A stretch of 64,000 bases of DNA from Phoebastria nigripes (Eukaryota > Chordata > Aves > Procellariiformes > Diomedeidae). This document shows, piece by piece, positions 38,824 to 47,400 of the stretch. Both the position numbers and the translations under genes were made by a program. The notes beneath the pieces are model-generated. The model searched no databases. It saw only the letters and a list, made by a program, of their open reading frames with translations, and had not been told where the DNA came from. The stretch spans positions 1,212,037-1,276,036 of the forward strand of contig JAYKAV010001798.1 in the NCBI GenBank assembly GCA_035582835.1, written 5' to 3'. Within the stretch, counting starts at the first letter, position 1. Each line of letters opens with the position of its first letter.

Positions 38824-38929
38824 GGCGGTGTTGGGCGTCGGGGCCGTCCCCCCCCGNGGGGCTCCCTCCCGGGCNNCCGCCCGGGNGGGNGCCCCNCGGG
38901 GGGGGACGGCCCCGACGCCCAACACCGCC
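38824..38929. repeat. 106-bp perfect GC-rich palindrome
   Basis: Two 53-base arms pair at every called base with no spacer; the centre lies between 38876 and 38877. Pairing stops abruptly outside 38824 and 38929. The arms read GGCGGTGTTGGGCGTCGGGG... outward to inward. Six N's fall in the inner part (38857, 38875, 38876, 38886, 38890, 38896). It is either a real cruciform-forming inverted repeat or a fold-back assembly artefact, and it lies 38 bp upstream of a tRNA-Arg gene. Confidence 0.85.
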
Positions 38930-38967
38930 CGCGCTGCCATCCCCCCCCCCCCGCCCCGTACCGCTAG

Positions 38968-39040
38968 GGGCCAGTGGCGCAATGGATAACGCGTCTGACT
39001 ACGGATCAGAAGATTGTAGGTTCGACTCCTGCCTGGCTCG
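38968..39040 (+). tRNA. tRNA-Arg (ACG), copy 1
   Basis: 73 nt with a full cloverleaf. Acceptor GGGCCAG pairs with CTGGCTC, with discriminator G. The D arm holds TGGCGCAATGG (A box). The anticodon arm is TCTGA-CTACGGA-TCAGA with anticodon ACG. The T arm is GTAGG-TTCGACT-CCTGC. It is identical to copies 2 and 3. It differs from the human gene as I recall it only in the outer T-stem pairs. No intron. Confidence 0.97.
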
Positions 39041-39046
39041 CTGAAG

Positions 39047-39050
39047 TTTT
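39047..39050 (+). terminator. Pol III terminator (TTTT)
   Basis: Four T's, 6 nt after tRNA-Arg copy 1, the minimal RNA polymerase III stop signal. Confidence 0.7.
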
Positions 39051-40412
39051 ACACTCCCTCTCGCCTTCCCGACCCCCGTTTCCCCTAAGGTTCCCACCCA
39101 ACCGGGCATGGATGGAGGGAAAACTGGGAAGCTTGGGGGTGGGGTGGGGGGGAACCAAAACAACAACAGTTGGAAAGCTGGAGGTGCAGATTTCCTCATT
39201 AAGGGATTTGTTTAATTAAGTTGGTACCCACGCATCTTGGTCAGCATCCTTGGGAGCTTTCAACTGGGTCAACTCTATCTCCAAAGAGATTTATTTTTAA
39301 AAAATCTTGCTTATTATATGGATCTTTCCCAACCCCACTGGGAACCTCCAGCACCCAAGTCTATTCCCAGCATCTTCCAGTTTTCCACTGTCACGCTCTG
39401 GCTCAGCTGACCCCNGAGGATGCCTGCTCATCTGGCTCCTGCCACTGAAACAAGGTAAGTTTGGCTGCTTTGGGGAACGTGCTGAGGAGCTAAAGGTCGT
39501 GTCTAAGTGCCCAGGACATCAGTGGAGAGAGCTGCTGTTAGCTGAGTGATAACTGGATAGATCTGGTGACCCTGAAGTCCCACTTAACTCAAGCCAGGTG
39601 AAGAGTAGGTACAAATAGAAGCGTGTGTTTACTATATTCAAAATAGATACACTGACAAGAGTACCTAAGTCAAGAAATAATAAAGTTTCAGATACTAGCA
39701 AAATCAGGAAAGATGCGCTCTCATTTCCAGGGGTTTCCCACCTGTGTGATCAGCAGGACATCTTGTCCGTGCACACGCCACATATCTCAAACTGCATCCA
39801 TCAGCCAGCACCTCGTCATGCGGGAACATTTTCACCATCTCTCCCTTGAAATCCTCCAGGCAGTCTGAAAATTTTTATCCTCATACTCTTAATTCCCCCG
39901 ACATTTATTCTATTTCCCCTTTCTCCAGGAGAAGAGACAGCTTTTGGTTGAAATGCAAACCAACCTTTTCTTACAACACGGGAGCTGAAAATTTCTTTTT
40001 GTTGGAGCAGGTGTCCTCTCCTGTACGCGTCAGGCCATTTAACAACCTCTGATCCATCTGTTTGCCTGCCCACCTCACTCTGGGGACGCAGTGTATGAGA
40101 GTGAAATGTCTTATGAATGGGGTTTTTATAATCTCTGGCATCTTTCGTTATTAAGTGATACAAATGATTGAATAGGATACACGTACACAGCTCATTATTG
40201 GCCCTTGCTGGAGATGAGATACAGAAATAATTAAGCACTTGCAGGTGACTGGTCACCAATACTTTGCTCCTAAATGAAGTATTTAACAAGCTACACTATC
40301 GTCCAAGCACTGAATAGGCTGTTATTGTAGTAAAAAGCATTTAGTACATTTAAATACATGAGCATGTCCTAGAAGAGTGGGAAGCTGAGCCAAGCAGTTA
40401 CATTAATGTAAG
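39051..40412. other. Spacer within the tRNA cluster
   Basis: No gene, RNA or recognised repeat. Confidence 0.6.
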
Positions 40413-40485
40413 AGGGCCATAGCTCAAGAGGCAGAATAGTTGTTCAGCATATAGCAAGTCCTGAGATCGGTGCCTGCATTTTTCT
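40413..40485 (+). pseudogene. tRNA-Ala(AGC)-like pseudogene
   Basis: This segment aligns without gaps, 73 nt to 73 nt, with the intact tRNA-Ala at 63063. Kept parts include TAGCTCAAG (D arm), TTCAGCAT with AGC at the anticodon position (40446-40448), and GATCGGTGCCTGCATT (B-box and T arm). Anticodon-stem and acceptor-stem pairing are destroyed. It is followed by a T-rich stretch that grows into the 72-nt T run. Confidence 0.7.
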
Positions 40486-40551
40486 GGGGTTTGAGTTTTG
40501 GGTTTGGTTTTTTTGTTTGTTTTTCCTGGCTTTCATTCTGTTGTATTTTTA

Positions 40552-40553
<2 letters not shown>

Positions 40554-40625
<72 letters not shown>
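40554..40625. repeat. 72-nt uninterrupted T run
   Basis: A pure T homopolymer preceded by about 70 bp of T-rich sequence that starts directly at the 3' end of the tRNA-Ala relic. Its exact length in the genome is uncertain because homopolymers assemble poorly. Confidence 0.9.
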
Positions 40626-41272
40626 CTTTTTCTCTGCCTTCCTTTTCACTTAATGGGTAATACACAGTTACACAGAAATGCATGCATGTCAATACTTTCT
40701 GGGTGGGCGGGAGAGAAAAAACGTCTCGGAGATGGAGATGGAGGGGGAAAGGAGATGGTCCCTTCTCCAGAAGAAACTCTGGGTGTGCTTTTATTTTGTG
40801 AGCTATCCTTTAGGACGAGGAAAAAGGAGTGCCACTGAATGAGTGAAAAGGAGTGAAGGAGTTTGTGTGAACTTCTGCAAAAAGCCGGAGCAGAGACATT
40901 TATATAGGAAGGAGTGAATCTTAACCAAGAAGAAATCAATCTTGTAGCCCTGGATGGAGTCTGTGCCCTGTCCCACACTGGGAAGTGGCAAAGGGATGCG
41001 CTTTTGGACTGTGGATTCAGATTTGACTGCTGGTGTGTGCAAACGTGTAAGATAGCAGACACCTAAGGAAATGGATGCCTTCCCTCAATTTCTGCTCACC
41101 AGGGTTCCCCTGTTCCCTGCCGGGCAGGCTTTTCANGCCTGGATTTCTCCTGAGATAGTTCCCAAGAGGGGAGCACTGTGCCACCCTGGAAGGAGAAAAG
41201 GCTCTGTGTGTGTGTGTCCGTGTGTCCCCATATGCAGACACAAAAATGTACTAATTAATAGAGAGGTAGTTG
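40626..41272. other. Spacer within the tRNA cluster
   Basis: No gene or RNA supported. A short TG-rich run lies near 41205-41225. Confidence 0.55.
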
Positions 41273-41345
41273 GGGCCAGGGACGTAAGGCATAAAGCGTG
41301 TAACTACAGAGCAGAAGCTTGCAGGTCTGACTCCTGCTGAGCTTC
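41273..41345 (+). pseudogene. tRNA-Arg-like pseudogene
   Basis: 73 nt aligning essentially gaplessly with the three intact tRNA-Arg(ACG) genes. It keeps GGGCCAG, GCATAAAGCGT, AACTACAGAGCAGAAG and GACTCCTGC. The anticodon ACG has become ACA, the A box is altered, and the acceptor stem no longer pairs well at its 3' side. A relic of the same family, not a working gene. Confidence 0.75.
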
Positions 41346-41927
41346 ATAAATCTGTTCCCCTGCTGATAATCTTGCTTGTACTCTATTCCCACAGATAGTG
41401 GGTCTTCCTTGCTCTCGTATCTGAAATCTACCCCAGAAAAACACTCTCACACAAAGAAGACTCATTCTGGGTTCTTTTGAAGGAGAAAACTTCCATTCTT
41501 CCCCTGCTATGCAGACAGACTTGGCTGCCTTCAGACACGTTTACTCTCTCCAAGCCAGGAGTCGTTGCCAAGTGTGTTTTTCTGCACACCACGTAGCACC
41601 TGTAATGAAAAAGAAGTCTTGAAGGGAAAAGGAGAGGGGATGGCAATACAACAGAATAGAAAACAGGAAAAAAAAGCAGACTATGAGTGCTGGCCCTGTT
41701 ATTTACAACATCCTAAGCAAGCCCATGTCCATCTGCATTAAATCTCTTCTGTATAAAGGACCCCTGTGCCCTCTCCCACCGCTCCACCTCCTCCTCGATC
41801 ACCCCCTGTACCCCTTTATGGCACAACCAAAGGCCAAGACCAAACATCACGTCCGTCACCTCAAGTCATGAGACCATGGAGCACTTTTATCCACTCCCAT
41901 CAGCCAGGATGCTCAAAGCCCTCATCC

Positions 41928-41997
41928 GTAAGGATTATCTGGCATCATATAAAGCCAAATCAGTAACGATTATTTGGTACCATATAAAGCAACATGC
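41928..41997. repeat. 35-bp tandem duplication
   Basis: Two adjacent units, GTAAGGATTATCTGGCATCA... and GTAACGATTATTTGGTACCA..., share CATATAAAGC and match at most positions. A diverged local duplication within the tRNA cluster. Confidence 0.85.
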
Positions 41998-42008
41998 AAA
42001 ATGAGGAG

Positions 42009-42096
42009 AGCCTGTCTGGAGCTGAACTGGCACCCCAAGGATCACCCTGGAAAAGAAGACCTAATAAAACTATAGCCAAGATTGAGCTAAAAACAC
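42009..42096 (-). pseudogene. Possible strongly decayed tRNA-Tyr copy
   Basis: Plus-strand GGAGCTGAACTGGCACCCCA and AGGATCACCCTGG resemble the reverse complement of the tRNA-Tyr T arm and variable region. TTGAGCTA near 42082-42089 resembles the D arm. The middle does not align. It may be chance similarity. Confidence 0.3.
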
Positions 42097-42233
42097 CTAA
42101 TTTTTTGGCTTCGCATAGGATAATGCCAAATGTTTATTATTATTATTATTATATATGCAACATGGATTTCAATGTTTACTGCAGGGCTGCCACCTCTTTG
42201 CAGTATTTTTATTTATTCCAAAAAAAAAAAAAA

Positions 42234-42528
42234 NNNNNNNNNNNNNNNNNNNNNNNNNNNNNNNNNNNNNNNNNNNNNNNNNNNNNNNNNNNNNNNNNNN
42301 NNNNNNNNNNNNNNNNNNNNNNNNNNNNNNNNNNNNNNNNNNNNNNNNNNNNNNNNNNNNNNNNNNNNNNNNNNNNNNNNNNNNNNNNNNNNNNNNNNNN
42401 NNNNNNNNNNNNNNNNNNNNNNNNNNNNNNNNNNNNNNNNNNNNNNNNNNNNNNNNNNNNNNNNNNNNNNNNNNNNNNNNNNNNNNNNNNNNNNNNNNNN
42501 NNNNNNNNNNNNNNNNNNNNNNNNNNNN
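42234..42528. other. Assembly gap (295 N)
   Basis: 295 consecutive N's. Open frames reading through it are meaningless. The true gap size is not known from the sequence. Confidence 0.98.
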
Positions 42529-42551
42529 AAAAAAAAAAAAAAAAAAAAAAA
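42529..42551 (-). terminator. Pol III terminator, very long T run
   Basis: At least 23 T's on the minus strand, 9 nt 3' of the tRNA-Tyr, running into the gap. Confidence 0.7.
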
Positions 42552-42560
42552 TTCAGCACC

Positions 42561-42651
42561 TCCTTCGAGCCGGAATCGAACCAGCGACCTAAGGATTCCC
42601 GTGGGGCAGCGCCTCTACAGTCCTCCGCTCTACCAGCTGAGCTATCGAAGG
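42561..42651 (-). tRNA. tRNA-Tyr (GTA) with 18-nt intron, copy 1
   Basis: The 5' exon is 37 nt ending CTGTAG (anticodon GTA plus one base). The intron is aggcgctgccccacggga, then a 36-nt 3' exon ATCCTTAGGTCGCTGGTTCG...GAAGGA. The acceptor CCTTCGA pairs with TCGAAGG. The intron sits one base 3' of the anticodon, the canonical position for eukaryotic tRNA-Tyr, and needs tRNA splicing endonuclease. It is divergent from the tRNA-Arg at 42832. Confidence 0.97.
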
Positions 42652-42831
42652 GAGCTNCTCGCCGCCGCCCAGCGGCCGCCCAAGGTGCCGCCCCACCCCT
42701 TGAGCATGCGCCTTGTGAGGGCAGCGGTCAGAGGGGTGAGCGGCGCATGCGCGCGAGGGGGGGGCGGGAAACGACGGCGGCGGGAGAGGGGTTTGCTGAG
42801 TGGGCGGCGGCTGGGTTATTTGCCGCGTGCG
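42652..42831. promoter_or_regulatory. CpG-rich divergent region between tRNA-Tyr and tRNA-Arg
   Basis: A 180-bp GC- and CpG-rich spacer separating divergently transcribed tRNA genes. It contains a perfect NRF1-type palindrome GCGCATGCGC at 42743-42752 and a near match AGCATGCGCC at 42703-42712. NRF1 binding to CpG-rich promoters is established; its action here is inference. Confidence 0.5.
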
Positions 42832-42904
42832 GGGCCAGTGGCGCAATGGATAACGCGTCTGACTACGGATCAGAAGATTGTAGGTTCGACTCCTGCCTGG
42901 CTCG
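42832..42904 (+). tRNA. tRNA-Arg (ACG), copy 2
   Basis: 73 nt, identical to copies 1 and 3 across the whole gene, anticodon ACG in loop CTACGGA. It is divergent from the tRNA-Tyr on the minus strand 180 bp away. Confidence 0.97.
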
Positions 42905-42910
42905 GGTACC

Positions 42911-42914
42911 TTTT
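42911..42914 (+). terminator. Pol III terminator (TTTT)
   Basis: Four T's, 6 nt after tRNA-Arg copy 2. Confidence 0.65.
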
Positions 42915-43996
42915 GGTGGCCTTGGATTCGCCTCGCCACGCTGCGTTTTCGCTCGCCCGCGGGGAGGAAAACCAAACCGGCTTGGCCTCTCTTCCTCCCC
43001 AGCGGGCATCCTGGGGTGGGCACCGAAACCCCATCAGAGTTACATAGAAACTTGCAGTGCCCCTTTTGTCCTTTTAAATGGACATCTCCCAAGTTACNTA
43101 TTCTCCAGAACGTGTTCCAGATAGGACTCCCAATGACTGTTACATGAGTGTGAGCAACAAGTGGAAAAATGAGGGTCTCGAGGACTTTGTGTGACGTGGT
43201 GGGGTGCCCTTTCCTTGTGCTGCTTCTCGCCTGCCTGCATGTCCTTGTATCGTGACCGTCACCAGCGCCGTTCACAGACATCGTAAAATAAAGGGCAGCG
43301 ATTTCAAACGTTAGCAGCACTAATGAGCTACCTCGGTTATGTATTCANAACAACGCGAACCACTTTTTATAGCATACTTGCACTGACTCCACAGATTGCG
43401 GCTACTCCGAAGCTGTGGAGTATTAATCCTTGAGGATGCCGTCCTCGCCTCTCCTGGTTGCAAGCCNTTCTTTGCATGCTGCGTAGCCTTTATATATGTC
43501 AGAAACGGGTTTTTGCGAAATCACACACTTTCCGTTCAACTGTACAAGAAGGGTGCTCTCGCACTTCTCAAGACTAGTGGGTAATCACCAGGAAAATAAG
43601 AGTCTTCATCACAGCAGCGTTGCTTGCTGCCTTCAGAGACCTCATGGTTATTTTCCACGATGTCACTCGTAAGACTAACCGTACTGTGTCAGGCCAATGA
43701 TGAGCACACTGCTCCTCTCCTAGGGCCTGAAGGATTTTTCCCCATGTAATTTACTGGTGCATTCATTGGGTTAATTTGTTGGCACAGTTAATGCACTTGA
43801 CGAGATGCATATTTAGATCGTTTGAAAAGTTTAAGCCTAGATGGTGTTTTATAGTTTCTACCGTTGTCATTTTTGCTTTGGGAGGCAAAACAATCCACTG
43901 ATGTGCCGGGCGTGTAAATGGTGTTAAAGGCTGAGCTCAGATGAAAAACAATCCCCCCCGCCCCTGTGGAACAGCGACCGTGACGGGAGACGAATG

Positions 43997-44001
43997 AAAA
44001 A
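43997..44001 (-). terminator. Pol III terminator (TTTTT)
   Basis: Five T's on the minus strand, 6 nt after tRNA-Arg copy 3. Confidence 0.7.
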
Positions 44002-44007
44002 CGAACG

Positions 44008-44080
44008 CGAGCCAGGCAGGAGTCGAACCTACAATCTTCTGATCCGTAGTCAGACGCGTTATCCATTGCGCCACTGGCCC
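44008..44080 (-). tRNA. tRNA-Arg (ACG), copy 3
   Basis: The reverse complement is identical to copies 1 and 2 over 73 nt, with the full cloverleaf and anticodon ACG. It is divergent from the tRNA-Tyr at 44333. Confidence 0.97.
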
Positions 44081-44332
44081 CGCGTGCTACTGCTTTTTCC
44101 TCGCTCTCCTGTAGCCCCCAACGCACGAGCGCAGTGCCCCGCCCCACCGGCCGCTCTCCCGCCCCGCCCCGCCGGCAGGAGGCGCTCCCGGCGGACCCTG
44201 CCCCGCCGCGCGTCGAGGCCCGGCCGGGGATAACCCCCGCCCTAGCGCTGTGCGCCCCGCGCATGCGCCGCGCGGCGCCTACGCGAGCCGTGCTGGGTTC
44301 TTGTCGGGTGGCGGAGGGGCGGCGGGCAGGTC
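44081..44332. promoter_or_regulatory. CpG-island-like divergent region between tRNA-Arg and tRNA-Tyr
   Basis: A 252-bp, very GC- and CpG-rich spacer. It has a perfect NRF1-type palindrome GCGCATGCGC at 44259-44268 and several GC-box-like CCCGCCCC runs at 44135-44175. It mirrors the spacer at 42652-42831 in position and motif. It is probably open chromatin shared by both tRNA genes. Confidence 0.5.
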
Positions 44333-44422
44333 CCTTCGATAGCTCAGCTGGTAGAGCGGAGGACTGTAGAGGCGTAGCTCGCGGGAATCCTTAGGTCGCT
44401 GGTTCGATTCCGGCTCGAAGGA
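44333..44422 (+). tRNA. tRNA-Tyr (GTA) with 17-nt intron, copy 2
   Basis: The exon ends at 44369 after CTGTAG, with anticodon GTA at 44366-44368. The intron 44370-44386 is aggcgtagctcgcggga. The 3' exon is ATCCTTAGG...GAAGGA. Mature length is 73 nt. The intron resembles that of copy 1 at both ends (aggcg...cggga). The 3' flank GAGACGCTGAG then T's resembles copy 1 (GAGGTGCTGAA then T's), showing common descent. Confidence 0.97.
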
Positions 44423-47400
44423 GACGCTGAGTTTTTTTTCTTTGCCCGCCTACAAAGTGCTTTTAAACAGCTTTGTCTTTAACCAGTTGCAGATACGGTT
44501 GTTGTGGTCTGAGATCCAGCTGCATTGCGAACCGAGCCTCTTCTGCGGTGACTCGCTGACTTTCAGCAGGAGCTGTTGCTAGGGGAGCGGAGGACGCCTG
44601 CTGCGTGACTGCCAACACCTCGTTAATTTTTAAAGGAAAACAAGATGTATGTTGTTCTTACTCCAGCTTACCACAAACCCTCACAAAGCAAGTCAGTGCA
44701 GGAGGATACCTGTTGAGATCCCTTCGTCTCATCGCGGTTAATTAGGATGTTGAAATTCTGAGGGTTTTTTTCCCAAACCTCCTCTCCTCTCCCCGAAGTG
44801 TCTAGACACTATTTTTCCAGAATCGGGAAGCATCTATACATACTGCCACAATAGGAACACATTTTCAAATCCAGCCAGGTGATAGTTAGCACGTGTTACC
44901 TCTCTCCGCTAGTGGGAAATCGCGTGTCTTTACCAGCGTCTTTCTGAGATTATCTTGTAGGTGTGGGCTACCACGCAGTTGTCCCACACTAATGCCCTCC
45001 CAACCCTGGGACGGGTGACACTGGCACGAAGGACTGAGTCCTCTTGTATGAAACTCCTGTACCCGTTCATCCCTCTCAAAGTGAAAGGAGATGCGGGGTG
45101 TGATGATTTAGCTGACTGTAGCACATGGAAAGAAGGAAGGGGATTACTCCCATCTGCGGTCTTTCTCCCTGCTTTGTAACAGCACGATGAACATTTTCTC
45201 TTCTGTAGAAAATGATAGCATAGAAAAAGAAATCACTGATTTTAACTGTGCTCAGTTTTTCATGCTTCATCGTTTTCTTTAACGATTTTGTTCTATAAAG
45301 AGGCAAAAATGTAATTCATTTTGACTGAAATCATACCCGTACTTTGGGTATTAATTCTTAGGGAAGGTAAGCAATGAAATTAAATGACATACATACAATT
45401 ATGTTTGATGTTTTTTGGATTAAGCAGAGTGGTTTATCCTATGAACTTGTTGTGGGGAGAAAAGTGCACAAACTACCTAAATAACTGGCTATGTTGATGG
45501 TAGGCCTAAATCTCCTATGATTTTTCTTCCATTCAGTATTTTGAGAGAGTCTGGGTATGAGTTGATAGCTAAGCACGCAAAAGGACAGCTCTTTGAGAAT
45601 ACATCCAGCCAAAACAGTTGCCCCTTGTCCATTTTTCAAATGCTTGGGCTTCTGTGGTCACAGAGACTGGATGCCATCCTAGTGAGAAATATTCCTGTCC
45701 TATAGCAGGCCCAGACTATCTGGCACTCTGCGCTGGCTGTTGGACAGCTGCAAAACCCCTGAGTGAGATGCCAGGCCCAGGGAAGTTGACGGGACGTCTG
45801 CCATTGTCCTCAGCAGCATCACGGTTTCACGCTCTGCATGCACCCTTTGCTGGGGGAAATCGTTCCGTATAGGAACTGTATTATTTTACAATAGTAAAAC
45901 TACTGTGTTGTATCACTTCATCACACTGCTGAATTTTTTTTATGTAGACAAGCATTCTGCATTATATAAAGGATTTGCAATGTGTGGCGATAGCTCTGGC
46001 TGCTTTGCATAGGTAGGTGCATCTGCTGCAATCCAAGACTGAGTTCCTCTTTGGGGAAACCCTGAGTTGCCGCTTGCCGCTTGTCTGGGTGCAAAGCCGT
46101 AATTTTGGACAGCTGTCTCAACAGCTTTTCTAGCTGTTACCGGAATGAAGTTGTTGATAGCATGGAAAAGTAAAGGGAGTGCCACAATTTGTACATACAA
46201 CCTTTATTAGTCAGAGTGGTTGACAGTAAATGTAGATTTGAATATATAGTACTTTACATATAAATAAATGCAGCAAAACAGAACAAAATTTTGAGGATCT
46301 GTACATTTTGAGAAGATTAATGAGTGTGCAACTGAACTTTACCCAGAAACGTATCATATAAGCATAGCTACATTCATGTTAAGAACCTTTCTGAAAAGCA
46401 AACAAATGAGTAAAATCACATTGAAGAGCTAAGTCCTGAAATCCTTATTCATCCTTTCTTCGCGTGTCCTCAGAACAGCTAGTCCTGACAGCAGTGAGAG
46501 AGGCAAATGCTCTGGTAGTCTGAAAACTAAGTTTCCTCTTTGGAATTAAACCATGGGTTCAGACACTCAGATGTTTAAGCTGCAAGTCCGGGAGAACCCA
46601 CTCAGAGCCTTGGTCATTGGTTTGTTCTGAGGTTTTTGGCTAACTGAGATAATACGTTGTGGCTCTTCTGTACAGATCCCCATGTCAGGAAAAGGGCTTT
46701 GCAAACATGCGGCAGCTTGTCCACCTTTGCATCACACTGTGAGATCGAGTCATAAATCTTTCCCAAGAAAAATCTCTCATTTAGAAAGAGTGAATAAGAA
46801 CCACATGACTTACGGTACATCTCGAGCCCATGGAGATAATTTCCTTGATTTCAGTAAACTTTGACTCTGGCCCATAGAGTGGGGTCTGGAGGGACATCAT
46901 AGGTGTTGCATGTGAAAAAATTCCCCAACTGCTTTTGCTAATCTGGGATTTACCTTTCCCTCCCTGGCTTTAGGCCTGATCTGTAGCTGTTGTTGAAATC
47001 AAGGGTGCAAGTCTCAGTGACTTCCATAGGATCAGGAGGAGGGATTTCACACGGGAAAGGATTCCATGTATAATGTGCAGCTTTACACTAGACTTCTCTC
47101 CGAATGCCTTTTCCATCTCTGCTGGAAATAGTTACTACATAGCATGTGCACACTTTCACAATGAATGTCTCTACCAGACAGTAAAACTTAAGAAATCACT
47201 TAGCCTGCAGATTTGTCATGTACTACGTGCTCTCCCTACTCCTTCATTGGGTGATAACATCTTGCACCAGAGTAAACACCATGCAAGAGGGAATAGCGAG
47301 GAAAGCCAAAAGATGTGTGTGTATGCATGTGTGTGCTGGGGCGGGTGGGTGCTGGTGTCCCCCCGGCACATACCCAGTGGGCTGTGCCCTGCCCATCTCG

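Larger units (their letters stand above)
42220..42551. repeat. Poly-A tract interrupted by assembly gap
   Basis: A's at 42220-42233 and 42529-42551 flank the N gap, so the gap probably sits inside one long A/T homopolymer or A-rich repeat. On the minus strand this is a T tract beginning 9 nt after the tRNA-Tyr at 42561-42651. Confidence 0.8.
42905..44007. other. Centre of the mirror-image tRNA block
   Basis: 1.1 kb between the two inward-facing tRNA-Arg genes. No further gene recognised, and I see no extended similarity between its two halves, so the mirror symmetry is kept only in and near the tRNA genes. N's at 43098, 43348 and 43467. Confidence 0.6.

Noticed and set aside
40554..40625. 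Poly-T read as a retroposon poly-A tail
   Set aside because: No element with matching features was recognised on the right side in the minus orientation, and the T tract begins at the 3' end of a plus-strand tRNA relic.
41994..43124. 376-residue open frame
   Set aside because: It reads through the 295-N gap, poly-A and two tRNA genes. It is an artefact of untranslated N's.
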